DNA of 64,000 nt from DATJFQ01 sp035492775. GTDB taxonomy: Bacteria > Acidobacteriota > Vicinamibacteria > Vicinamibacterales > 2-12-FULL-66-21. Within the stretch, counting starts at the first letter, position 1, and each line of letters begins with the position of its first letter. The notes beneath the pieces are model-generated. The model worked only from the letters and a program-made list of their open reading frames with translations. It was not told where the DNA came from and did no database searches. Below are positions 50,816 to 59,487 of this stretch, piece after piece. The position numbers and the translations under genes were made by a program. Location of the stretch: the NCBI GenBank assembly GCA_035492775.1, contig DATJIW010000072.1, positions 4,540 to 68,539 of the forward strand. Direction: 5' to 3'.

Positions 50816-53549
50816 TCGGGCTCCCAATCACGAGTTCGACCGTTTCGATCCTGCGTGGGCCGATGTCCAGGAACAGACGGCCATCGGTGATCTCACACGC
50901 GCCGGTCCGCTGCTCCAGTAAGTCCGTCCGGAACGCCTGTGCAATTGACGGCGCCAGGACGAGCGCGGCGCGGGCGCTCTCGTCCGACGGATTGAAAAGG
51001 CGGACGATCGCGGACCGCCGGTCGTCGGCCAGCTTGCACGCGCTGAGAACGGGAATCGCCCCCCCGCGGCTTTCGACGCTCAGCAAGGATGCGTGCGCCG
51101 GGATGCGTCCGTCACCGGCGGTTGCGACAGTGAGACGAGGCGGCATCAGGGCTGCCCGTGCCAGTGAGTAGAGCGCTGCGGCATCGGGAGGGCAGCTCCT
51201 GGGAACGAATGTCACGCTGAACTCATGCGTCCCGGCGCACTGCGCGCCTGGCGTCGCGAGTCCGGGCCCCGCGTGACCGCGGCGCGTCGAAAGATCGTTG
51301 CGCGAAAGATCGCCGACGCAGCGCAGGAGCGTAACCGCGACGGCTGCCCCCTCCTCGCCGGACACGAGTTCGAATTCCGGCAAGCCGTCGGCAATGATGA
51401 CGGCTCCGCAGTTCTCGTCACCCGCGTCGACGAACGACTGCATCGGCGCAGTCGCCGATGGAATCTCGGTCAGATCCTTCCGAAGCGACAGGCCGTTCGA
51501 GGTCGACAGTTCGCTTCCAGCCGGCATCGCCTCACGCGAGACGAGGTCGAACGCGCCGTCGGCGCGATGATGAGTCACCCGGGCCGCCCCGGTCGCGCAC
51601 CGGATACGCAGCCGATGATCGCGCGCCGTATTCGTGACGCGCAGATGGCATACCACCGCGGGAGAAGCCTTGCGGATCCGCATCTGCAGAACGCAATGCA
51701 GTGCGGCTCGCGTGGCCGAGCGACGCCGGCGATCCGGCGCTGCCGCCTCAGGTACGTCGAGCGTGTACTCAATCTCGAGCGCCGACGTCAGCGGTCCGTC
51801 GTCGAGCGTTCGCGTCTGCACGTCGCGCGCGACGGCGCTGGTGACGTGCTCATCGGCGGCGGGCGGCGCGTAGTTGTATTCATCGCCGACATCGCCGCTG
51901 TCCTCGAGCAGGAACACCGTTGAATAGCTCACACCCGTCCGGATGTCCACGATTGTCGCCGCGCCGTTCGAATACGACACGCGAACGAGATCGTTTTCCA
52001 GCACCGGGACCGCAGCGCCGTGCTCACCGGGCGAAGCGCCGCTGTCGCGGCGCGCGTGGCCGACGTGAAGATCCAGGACGGTGTATCCCATGGGGGGGAC
52101 CGACGCCTCGATGGCCAGGCGCATCCGTCGCACGCGCAGACCCGGCGGCGGCGCGAACCGGCTCATGCGGAAATCAATGGTGTCGATGGCGTGCAGGATT
52201 TGGAACGGGACCCGCTTTCCGGCCGCGTCGGTGATGTCCGTAACGACCGCGTCAGCCCCGAAACATGGCGCCGGATCATCCAGCACCGTGAAGTCGACGG
52301 ATGGAAAGCCCCTCGCAGGTTCGAGCGGAAGATCGACGTCGGCGATGAAGACGCCTTCCCACCGCGAAGCCGCCGTGTTCAGCGCGATCGTCCTCAGCGT
52401 CCCCGAGGACACCGCGGGCACACCGGACGTCAGCCATCGAATGGAGCGCTCGGCTGCCCCCTCAATCACCTGGTGGACCTTTGCGAAGCGCGTCATGTTC
52501 TCGTCGTGGACGGCATCAATGCTGCAGCCGCAGATACTGTCGTGCGGGTGATTCTGCAGCAGGGTGCGCCACGCATACGCAATCGTGCCGTGCGCGGTTG
52601 GGGCACCGTCGATCGCCGCCATGACCGACAGCGGCTCCGCCCACTGCTCCAGTTCCCGCTGCGCAAGCGCGTTCGCCTTCTTCAGATACGTGCGAGCCGA
52701 GAACACGCCGGGCAGCAGGTGCGCGTAATCCTGACCGGAGCGCAGCTCCCCGTCCACGGTTGGGAGGGCGCTGATGTCCACATCCTGCCGGACGCTGCGC
52801 ACGAAATCCGGCAGCGTCGAAATTCCGGCCGTTATACCGGGCATCGTGTTGATCACGTCCACCACGTCCATGAGCCGCGGGTGCGGTTCCACGTGATCCA
52901 CGCCGACCATCAGCAGAATTTGCTGCGAGCTGGAACGCTGCTTCTCGTACGCGAGGACGGCGCTCGCCTGGCGCAGCAATTCGTCACCGCTGACGAGCGG
53001 CAGCCGCAGGCCGTTGCAGTAGCCGTCGGGCGGCAGATGCGAGAGGAGCACGTCGGTCCCGTCAGGAGCGCGCCATTTGTATTCCGCCCTCCGGCCGCCA
53101 AACCCGCGCCAGAGGATCGCACCTTCGAGTCCCATGCCGGCAAGGATCTGCGGCATCTGACCGACGTGGCCGAAGGGATCGGGAATGTAGCCTACCCGCA
53201 TCGCGCGGCCGAATGTCTCTGCGATTCGAATGCCGCGCGCAAGATTGCGCACGAGCGATTCCCCGCTGACGAGGAACATGTCGGGCATGACAAACCATGG
53301 TCCGACGAGGAGCCGCCCTTCCTGAACCCGCTGTCGGATCTCATCTTCGCGCTCCGGCCGGATTTCCAGATAGTCCTCGAGGACGATGCTCTGTCCGTCG
53401 AGATGGAAGAACGTGAAGCGCGGGTCGCGCTCCATGCGATCGAGTACTGCGTCGACGAGATCGACGAGGCGCGCGCGATACTGCTCGAACGTCCGATACC
53501 ACTCCCGATCCCAGTGGGTGTGGGAAATCACGTGAACCGTCGTCGTCAT
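50808..53549 (-). CDS. Alpha-mannosidase, glycoside hydrolase family 38
   Basis: 913 aa. The ATG at 53549 overlaps the permease stop by four bases. Starts VHVISHTHWDREWYRTFEQY with the zinc His and Asp; GYIPDPFGHVGQMPQILAGM contains the nucleophile Asp region, and HDSICGCSIDAVHDENMTRF carries the further zinc His. The C-terminal beta-sandwich domains of GH38 follow (about 520-910). No signal peptide, so it acts in the cytoplasm on imported oligosaccharides, cleaving alpha-mannosyl linkages. Together with the importer and a GH63-like hydrolase it defines the operon. Confidence 0.93.
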   Translation of the reverse strand: MTTTVHVISHTHWDREWYRTFEQYRARLVDLVDAVLDRMERDPRFTFFHLDGQSIVLEDYLEIRPEREDEIRQRVQEGRLLVGPWFVMPDMFLVSGESLVRNLARGIRIAETFGRAMRVGYIPDPFGHVGQMPQILAGMGLEGAILWRGFGGRRAEYKWRAPDGTDVLLSHLPPDGYCNGLRLPLVSGDELLRQASAVLAYEKQRSSSQQILLMVGVDHVEPHPRLMDVVDVINTMPGITAGISTLPDFVRSVRQDVDISALPTVDGELRSGQDYAHLLPGVFSARTYLKKANALAQRELEQWAEPLSVMAAIDGAPTAHGTIAYAWRTLLQNHPHDSICGCSIDAVHDENMTRFAKVHQVIEGAAERSIRWLTSGVPAVSSGTLRTIALNTAASRWEGVFIADVDLPLEPARGFPSVDFTVLDDPAPCFGADAVVTDITDAAGKRVPFQILHAIDTIDFRMSRFAPPPGLRVRRMRLAIEASVPPMGYTVLDLHVGHARRDSGASPGEHGAAVPVLENDLVRVSYSNGAATIVDIRTGVSYSTVFLLEDSGDVGDEYNYAPPAADEHVTSAVARDVQTRTLDDGPLTSALEIEYTLDVPEAAAPDRRRRSATRAALHCVLQMRIRKASPAVVCHLRVTNTARDHRLRIRCATGAARVTHHRADGAFDLVSREAMPAGSELSTSNGLSLRKDLTEIPSATAPMQSFVDAGDENCGAVIIADGLPEFELVSGEEGAAVAVTLLRCVGDLSRNDLSTRRGHAGPGLATPGAQCAGTHEFSVTFVPRSCPPDAAALYSLARAALMPPRLTVATAGDGRIPAHASLLSVESRGGAIPVLSACKLADDRRSAIVRLFNPSDESARAALVLAPSIAQAFRTDLLEQRTGACEITDGRLFLDIGPRRIETVELVIGSPNA

Positions 53550-54376
53550 CCCTTGGTGGCTCCGGAGGTCAATCCCGCAACGAAGAAGCGCTGCAGCGCG
53601 AGAAACGCCGCGAGCACCGGCAGCAGGCCGATGAAACTGGCGGCCGCCACGAGCTGCCACTCGGTTTCATAGCCGCTCTGAAAACTGAACAGGCCGATGG
53701 GAATCGTGTATCGCTGCTGGGAATCGAGCAGCACCAGCGCGAGCCCGAACTCGGCCCAGTAGGACGCGAGGTTGAAAATCGCGACCGATGCCAGGCCGGG
53801 ACCAAGCAGCGGCAGCGCGATCTTCCTGAACGTCGTCGCACGTGTCGCACCATCGAGGAGCGCGGCCTCGAACAGTGACTTCGGCAGCGCGTCGAAGAAA
53901 TTCCGCAGGACGACGATGGTGAACGGGAGCTGGACGGCCACGTAGACGAGCACGAGGCCGGTGTGGCTGTCGAGAAGATGGAGGTGCGCGACGAGTCCGT
54001 AGAGAGGGACGAGCAGGACGATTGGCGACACCATCTGGGCCAGCAGCAGTCCCGTGGCGACGGTTTCCCGCCGGCGGACGCGTTCGCGCGACAGCACGTA
54101 GGCCGCCGGCGCGCCAATCGCCATCGTCGCGACGGTCGACGCGATCGACACGACAAGGCTGTTCCAGAGATACCAGGGCAGTTGTGTGCGCGTGAGCACG
54201 AACGCGTAGTTCGCGCCGGAGGCATCGTTCGACCACAACCGCGGTGGATACTCGTAGACGCCCGCCTTGGTCTTGAGGGACAGCGCGAACAGCCATACCT
54301 GCGGCAGGAGAAACGCGACGGCGACGCCGATCAGGAGCGCGGTCAGCGCGATCCGAACCCCGCGGCCGCGCGTCAC
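53546..54376 (-). CDS. Carbohydrate ABC transporter permease (MalG-like)
   Basis: 276 aa, six TM helices. The EAA loop is FEAALLDGATRATTFRKIAL followed by PLLGPGLASVAIF, typical of CUT1 permeases. Starts VRIALTALLIGVAVAFLLPQ. Overlaps the upstream fusion gene and the downstream mannosidase by four bases each (ATGA), so it is tightly co-translated. Pairs with the MalF-like half of the preceding fusion protein. Confidence 0.92.
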   Translation of the reverse strand: MTRGRGVRIALTALLIGVAVAFLLPQVWLFALSLKTKAGVYEYPPRLWSNDASGANYAFVLTRTQLPWYLWNSLVVSIASTVATMAIGAPAAYVLSRERVRRRETVATGLLLAQMVSPIVLLVPLYGLVAHLHLLDSHTGLVLVYVAVQLPFTIVVLRNFFDALPKSLFEAALLDGATRATTFRKIALPLLGPGLASVAIFNLASYWAEFGLALVLLDSQQRYTIPIGLFSFQSGYETEWQLVAAASFIGLLPVLAAFLALQRFFVAGLTSGATKG

Positions 54377-56727
54377 GCGTCGGCCCTCCGGCGAGCCAGC
54401 CGCAGCGCGGCGACGGCAAGCGCCACGTTCACGAGCAGCATGACGACCGCTACGGCCGCCGCGCGTCCCGATTCCAGGCTGAAGAACGCCGAGCGATACA
54501 TGTACAACGAGACGACTTCCGTGGCGCGGCCGGGACCGCCGCCCGTGAGCGGCAGCACGAGGTCGAACGTGTTGAACGTCGCAATCGTGACGAGCGCGAG
54601 ATTGAGGGCGAGCACGGGCGCGATCTCCGGCAGGACCACCGAGCGCAGCCGCTGCCAGAAGCTCGCGCCTTCCAGATCCGCGGCTTCGTGCAGCTCACGC
54701 GGGATCCGCTGCAGCCCGGCGTACTGCAGGATCATGCTGAATGCGCATCCGCGCCAGGCGTTCGCGACGATCAACGACGCGAGCGCCGCGCCCGCCGACG
54801 AGAGAAACGGCAGCGGGCCGATGCGGGCGAACGACAGTACGTAGTTCGCGATCCCCGCGCGGTTCTCCATCAGCAGAATGCGCCACAGCACCCCGACGAC
54901 CACGCCCGGTATCACCCACGCGCTCACGATCGCCGCGCGAGCCAGCGCCGTCCCCGGGGCGCGCCGCCGGCGGGCGGCATCGATCAGGAGCGCGACGGCC
55001 AGCCCGACGCCGAGCTGCACGACGACCGACGCGACGACGAAGATCAGCGTGACGACGAGCATCGAACGAAATTCCGGGTCTGCGACCAGCCGCGCGAGCG
55101 TCTGCAGGCCGTAGGTGTAGCGATTGTCGTAGGCGCGGGCGTCGGTGACGGCGAGGCGCACCAGATCGAAGACCGGATACACGAGGAATACGGACACCAG
55201 CACCAGCGCCGGCGCGAGCCAGAGCATCGTGCGTCGGCCGGTGCCCGAAAGCAGCCAGGCGCAGAGAAGGACGGCGGCGATCGGTGGCGCCCAGGTGATC
55301 GGATCGAACTGGCGCCTCTCGCCCGCCGCGCGCAGCCGCTGGCGTTCCGCAATCGCCTGTACCGCGTGAAACGCATCGTCCACGGCGGACTCGGGCGACT
55401 TGGCGCCCGAGACCACGGCGCCGACCGCGAGCTGAAGCTGCTCGGAGATGGCCGGGTAAATCGCGACAGCCGGACGCGCGCGTCCGTGGACCAGCATCCG
55501 TCCGAACTGCGCGTACCACTTGTTCTCACGGAACACCGGAAAATCGCGGTAGACGCTGCGCCGGACCGGCAGCTGGCGCGTGGGGATGCTGATCCTCGCG
55601 ACGTTCTCGGGCGACTCGATGAACCGCAGCAGCTCTGTTGCCGCTTTCTGCTTCACGGGGTCGTGCGTGAAGGTGACCCATACCCATCCGCCGGTGCCCG
55701 TTGATTCTGTTGCGGGATCCGCCTGCGGAATGTCGGCGATGGCCCACTTCGCGAACTCGTCCGGCGGGAGCGCGAATTCGAGCTCGCGAAGCTGCCAGCT
55801 GCCGCCAAGGAACATGGCGACGTCGCCAGAAACGGCTGCCGACGAGAGCTGCTGGTAATCGTTGTTGGCGAGAACGGACGACGGCGACGCACCCGTGTCG
55901 ATCGTGGCGCGAAGGAACCGCATCAGCTTGATCATGCGATCGCGATTGGGCGGCAGGCCGAAGATCGGATTGCCGTCGTCGTCGACCAGATTCCCCCCCT
56001 GCGCCCAGAACATCGGCAGGTGATCGAAAACGGTCGCTTCCCACCGGCCGGCGTTGTAGAGGTAGCCGGCGATGTGTTTCTCGCGCGAGATCCGACTCGC
56101 GATCGCGAGCAGCTCGTCCCACGACCGCGGCGGCGTCGGGACGAGATCGGTCCTGTAGTAGAGAACGCGGCAATCGGTGCCGTGCCACATGCCGTAGACG
56201 TGTCCCTGGCGATCGCTGAGCGTGCTGATCGTGAAGGGCAGGAAATCGGCACGATCGTCGGCGGGCCAGTACGGGTCGAGCGGCTGGACGTCGCCGCGCT
56301 CGAGGAAGAGGGGCATCCAGAAGCTGTCGACGGAGGCGATGTCGGGCAGCCGGCCGGCCGCGGCGGCGAGCAGCAGCTTTGCCTTGTGCATTTCGAGCGC
56401 GGGCATGACGGAGACTTCGATCTGCACATCGGGATGGGTGCGGGCGTACTGCTCGAAGATGTCGTGAAAGAGCGACGAGACTTCCGGCCGCGCGTCGAGG
56501 TGCGAGTAGTCGTGCTGGGCCCACAGCGTCAGCTTGATCGGCGCGTCGGGGCGGCCGATGCGGACGGGCGTGACGAGGTCGTCTTGCGCAAACGCCAGCG
56601 TCGCCGTCGCGATCAGCGTCAGGAAAAAGGGGACAGCCGCCATTTTTGTGAAAAAAAGGGGACAGCCGACACGAACGACAGGCTGTCCCCTTTTTTTGCG
56701 AAAAATGGCGGCTGTCCCCTTTTCCAT
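54373..56727 (-). CDS. Fused sugar-binding protein and MalF-like permease
   Basis: 784 aa. The ATG at 56727 overlaps the CehA-like stop (TGATG) and has GAGGG upstream; a second Met at residue 29 (56643) begins MAAVPFFLTLIATATLAFAQ, an ordinary signal peptide. Residues 2-34 are encoded by a REP palindrome. Mature part: extracellular solute-binding domain family 1 (about 50-460; MPALEMHKAKLLLAAAAGRL, SWDELLAIASRISREKHIAG, FLGGSWQLRELEFALP), then a TM helix and a MalF-type permease (about 490-784) with EAA loop HEAADLEGASFWQRLRSVVL. Separate genes are the norm; here both are one chain, tethering the receptor to the channel. Confidence 0.85.
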   Translation of the reverse strand: MEKGTAAIFRKKRGQPVVRVGCPLFFTKMAAVPFFLTLIATATLAFAQDDLVTPVRIGRPDAPIKLTLWAQHDYSHLDARPEVSSLFHDIFEQYARTHPDVQIEVSVMPALEMHKAKLLLAAAAGRLPDIASVDSFWMPLFLERGDVQPLDPYWPADDRADFLPFTISTLSDRQGHVYGMWHGTDCRVLYYRTDLVPTPPRSWDELLAIASRISREKHIAGYLYNAGRWEATVFDHLPMFWAQGGNLVDDDGNPIFGLPPNRDRMIKLMRFLRATIDTGASPSSVLANNDYQQLSSAAVSGDVAMFLGGSWQLRELEFALPPDEFAKWAIADIPQADPATESTGTGGWVWVTFTHDPVKQKAATELLRFIESPENVARISIPTRQLPVRRSVYRDFPVFRENKWYAQFGRMLVHGRARPAVAIYPAISEQLQLAVGAVVSGAKSPESAVDDAFHAVQAIAERQRLRAAGERRQFDPITWAPPIAAVLLCAWLLSGTGRRTMLWLAPALVLVSVFLVYPVFDLVRLAVTDARAYDNRYTYGLQTLARLVADPEFRSMLVVTLIFVVASVVVQLGVGLAVALLIDAARRRRAPGTALARAAIVSAWVIPGVVVGVLWRILLMENRAGIANYVLSFARIGPLPFLSSAGAALASLIVANAWRGCAFSMILQYAGLQRIPRELHEAADLEGASFWQRLRSVVLPEIAPVLALNLALVTIATFNTFDLVLPLTGGGPGRATEVVSLYMYRSAFFSLESGRAAAVAVVMLLVNVALAVAALRLARRRADA
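56625..56723. repeat. REP palindrome (43-base arms, 13-base loop) within the 5' end of the fusion gene
   Basis: Arm 56625-56667 and arm 56681-56723 are reverse complements apart from three positions (TGTG versus TCGC side). Each arm contains two GGGGACAGCC motifs flanking an A/T-rich segment (CATTTTTGTGAAAAAAA). The same unit is at 26096-26140. It forms a potential long hairpin immediately downstream of a start codon and is translated in frame. Confidence 0.85.
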
Positions 56728-58181
56728 CAGCGCACCCTCACGAAAATCGGGTTCGCGAACGCGCGCAGCGACCCGTCAGGCCCGGCAATCTGGACGCGGA
56801 AGTACCCCGGCGCCGTTGGATACCGGACGAATCTCACCGTGCCGTCCTCCGGGACGTCCGCGTGCGCGACGCGCTCTCCGCGCCACACGAGATCGATCCG
56901 ATTACCGCGATAGGCGTCCGCGTCGACCGTGACGTCGATCGACACGCCCTCGCCGGCCGCGACGGTCAGCTCGTCGCCGACGCGCGCAGTCGCACCGCCG
57001 GCGCGTGCGACGATGTCCGGCGTCGGCAGCGCGGTATTCGCCATCACGATGACGCGACCGGACTTGACGCCGGCGAGAATCGCGGACGCGGAGAGCTCCG
57101 GCGCCCAGACGCGCGAGGTCGGCGATCCAATCGGCGCATCGCCCCGATGCCAGTCGCTTTCACCCACGGCCGTCACACGGCGCCCCGCTCTGAGCAACTG
57201 GTCCCACATGGCGACCGCCTGCCGACGCCCATCGACCGTACCGTTGAAGACCTCCCACGCATTGACGCTGTCCGGCACGGCATGCGTCCATGAGCACGCG
57301 ACGCAATCCGTGACCGCATGATTGATCGAGATCAAGGCACCGCGATCGGACGCAGACTTCATCACGGCCGGGAGAGCCGGATCGCCGGAAGCGATCCGAA
57401 AATCCACATACGCCCGCGCCCCCGACAGCCCCCACACATTGAAGTGCCCCCCAGGCGTCGTCACCTCTTCTCCACTGATCACCAGCAGGCCCGGCCGATC
57501 GAGCGGCACGAGCTGATGCGCCGTGTTGTTGTGATCGGTGACGACGACGAAATCGAGTTTCTCGGCGCGGGCCTTGTCGACGAGATCGGCGGGACTCAAG
57601 ACGCCGTCGCTGAACGTCGTATGTGTATGCATCGCGCCCGCATACCACGCCGCTCCGCGACGTATCGGTCCCGGATTGCGCGGCTGAACGGCCGGTGTCG
57701 GACCCGCAGCCGGCGCGGACGAAGTCGTTGACGTCACGGTCACGTCGACGCCCCCGGGGCCGACCTGATAGAGCCCCAGCAGGACGTGCCACTCGCCTGG
57801 CGGCAATGGACCCGGCCAATACCCTGGGGAGGCGTGATCGACGGCCACCGTCACGGTGTCCTGAGCGCCGCCACTGTAACCGCGAAACGCCGGCGTACCG
57901 AGCGTGAGAGGGCCGGGCTCGTACAGTCCCAGGTCTACGGTATTGGCGCCGCCCGCTCGATCGTATTCGTAGCTGACAGTCAGGCTCGTCGTCCCCGCCG
58001 GCACGTTCACCGGAACGTAGACGTAGCGTTTGGTCTGCTGATCCTGCTGCGTATAGTGGCGCGTTTCCGTCGTCCGCTGCCCCGCCGCGGCAGCAGGCGC
58101 AGACGTGGCCGTCGTCTGAAGTCCGGGCGAGCCGGGTACGAGCGTAACGGCAAGCACGCACGCCACTATGGCGACTCTCAC
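56727..58181 (-). CDS. CehA/McbA-type PHP-domain metallohydrolase, exported
   Basis: 484 aa. The GTG at 58181 overlaps the GH stop by four bases (GTGA) and gives a signal-like VRVAIVACVLAVTLVPGSPG. A beta-sandwich N-terminal domain (about 40-150) is followed by the PHP domain: GAMHTHTTFSDGVLSPADLV (metal HxH and Asp), VVTDHNNTAHQ, ISGEEVTTPGGHFNVWGLSG, LISINHAVTDC and GESDWHRGD. This matches the CehA/McbA group of phosphoesterase-like hydrolases; characterised members cleave aryl carbamates, but most are of unknown substrate. Inside a mannoside operon a role in removing a phosphate or ester from the glycan is plausible (inference). Confidence 0.85.
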   Translation of the reverse strand: MRVAIVACVLAVTLVPGSPGLQTTATSAPAAAAGQRTTETRHYTQQDQQTKRYVYVPVNVPAGTTSLTVSYEYDRAGGANTVDLGLYEPGPLTLGTPAFRGYSGGAQDTVTVAVDHASPGYWPGPLPPGEWHVLLGLYQVGPGGVDVTVTSTTSSAPAAGPTPAVQPRNPGPIRRGAAWYAGAMHTHTTFSDGVLSPADLVDKARAEKLDFVVVTDHNNTAHQLVPLDRPGLLVISGEEVTTPGGHFNVWGLSGARAYVDFRIASGDPALPAVMKSASDRGALISINHAVTDCVACSWTHAVPDSVNAWEVFNGTVDGRRQAVAMWDQLLRAGRRVTAVGESDWHRGDAPIGSPTSRVWAPELSASAILAGVKSGRVIVMANTALPTPDIVARAGGATARVGDELTVAAGEGVSIDVTVDADAYRGNRIDLVWRGERVAHADVPEDGTVRFVRYPTAPGYFRVQIAGPDGSLRAFANPIFVRVR

Positions 58182-59452
58182 CGGTCCGCCTCGTGGGCCG
58201 CCAGCAGATCCAGCGCCAACGCCGTCCAGGAGAAGTCTCGCGCGCCAAAGCCCTTCCCCGAATGCGGATCGTAGTACTCGCGGAACCCCTCGCCTTCGAC
58301 GAGCGCGGCCGAGCGATCCTCGATCCGCCGCGCGAGATCCGGCCGCCCATGCCGCCGCAGGCCGCGCGCGATGTACCAATTCGAGTTCATCCATGTCGGG
58401 CCGCGCCACACCAGCTTGTTCTCCGCCGTCGGCGCCAGATATGACGGCTCGTTCAACGCCACGCTCGGCACGGGGAACGGCGCCGCGTACTCCGCAGGAT
58501 CCTCGACGTGCCGGATGAGCGCGGCAACGCAATCGTCCGGCAAGCTGGCCAGCAGAATTGGCATCAGGCAGCTGACGGTGTTCACCTCGAGCATCCGCTC
58601 GTCCGCGCCTGCGAGGTCGAAGAACAGTCCTGACTTGTCGTCGAAGCATTTGCCGGCGATCGCCGCGCTCGTCTTCGCGGCACGCGTCCGCATGTCGCGG
58701 GCGCCCTCGCAGTCGCCGGCGCGTTCGAGCAGATCGCCGAGCACTCGCTGATTCTCCGCGTAGATGGTGTTGACGAAGACGTCCTCGACCATGAAACGGT
58801 CGAGTGCGAACATCTTCACGTGTTCGCGCCCGACCGACGCGTATGGGTGCGCCACACGCTCCCACGCGGCGGTGTAGTCGGCAAGCACCGCGCCGCTGAC
58901 GCCAAGGTACGCGTCGTATTTCGGCGTGTGGTCCAGGCCGGATTCGTCGGGCTGCAGCGTCGCGACCAGCCCATCGCGATCCGGATCGCGGACCTGGTCC
59001 AACCAGTCGAAATACCGCCGCACTTTCGGCAGGATCTCCTTCAGGTAATCGTCAGCACCCGGCCCCTGCGCGCCAGCGGCGACCGCCTCGGCCAGGACCG
59101 GCGGCTGGATGCAGTCGCTCAGATATGGCGTGCGATACGCAATCGCATACGTCGACAACAGTTCTTCAAACCGTTCGCGCTGCCAGAACGTGACGTGCGC
59201 CACGAACCCGTCGGGCTGCTGATTCATGAGCAGGCTTCGTATCTCGATCCGTGCCCGCTCGATGTCGAAATGCGACAGTGCTACGGCGTGAAAGCACGAA
59301 TCCCAGAACCACTGGAAGGGATACGTGCCCATCGAGGGACAGACGAAGTCGTATTCGCGCCGGCACCACTCGGCGAATCCGCGCTGGCGGTTGCGATCGT
59401 AAAGGGCGGAAACCGCATCGGTCATCGTGCGAAGACGGGGGCTGATGAGCAT
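58178..59452 (-). CDS. GH63-like (mannosylglycerate hydrolase type) glycosidase
   Basis: About 424 aa from ATG at 59452; an ATG at 59425 is also possible. (alpha/alpha)6-barrel enzyme: SMGTYPFQWFWDSCFHAVAL with the acidic Asp of the GH63/GH37-like active site, then QPDGFVAHVTFWQRER, GLDHTPKYDAYLG, AENKLVWRGPTWMNSNWYIA and REYYDPHSGKGFGARDFSWT near the end. This pattern matches MGH1-like and trehalase-like members of the GH63 group. No signal peptide, so cytoplasmic. First gene of the minus-strand mannoside operon, divergent (36 bases) from the secreted unknown at 59488. Confidence 0.87.
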   Translation of the reverse strand: MLISPRLRTMTDAVSALYDRNRQRGFAEWCRREYDFVCPSMGTYPFQWFWDSCFHAVALSHFDIERARIEIRSLLMNQQPDGFVAHVTFWQRERFEELLSTYAIAYRTPYLSDCIQPPVLAEAVAAGAQGPGADDYLKEILPKVRRYFDWLDQVRDPDRDGLVATLQPDESGLDHTPKYDAYLGVSGAVLADYTAAWERVAHPYASVGREHVKMFALDRFMVEDVFVNTIYAENQRVLGDLLERAGDCEGARDMRTRAAKTSAAIAGKCFDDKSGLFFDLAGADERMLEVNTVSCLMPILLASLPDDCVAALIRHVEDPAEYAAPFPVPSVALNEPSYLAPTAENKLVWRGPTWMNSNWYIARGLRRHGRPDLARRIEDRSAALVEGEGFREYYDPHSGKGFGARDFSWTALALDLLAAHEADR

Positions 59453-59487
59453 GGACGCAGCGCCTATCATGCTATATTCCGCGCCGC

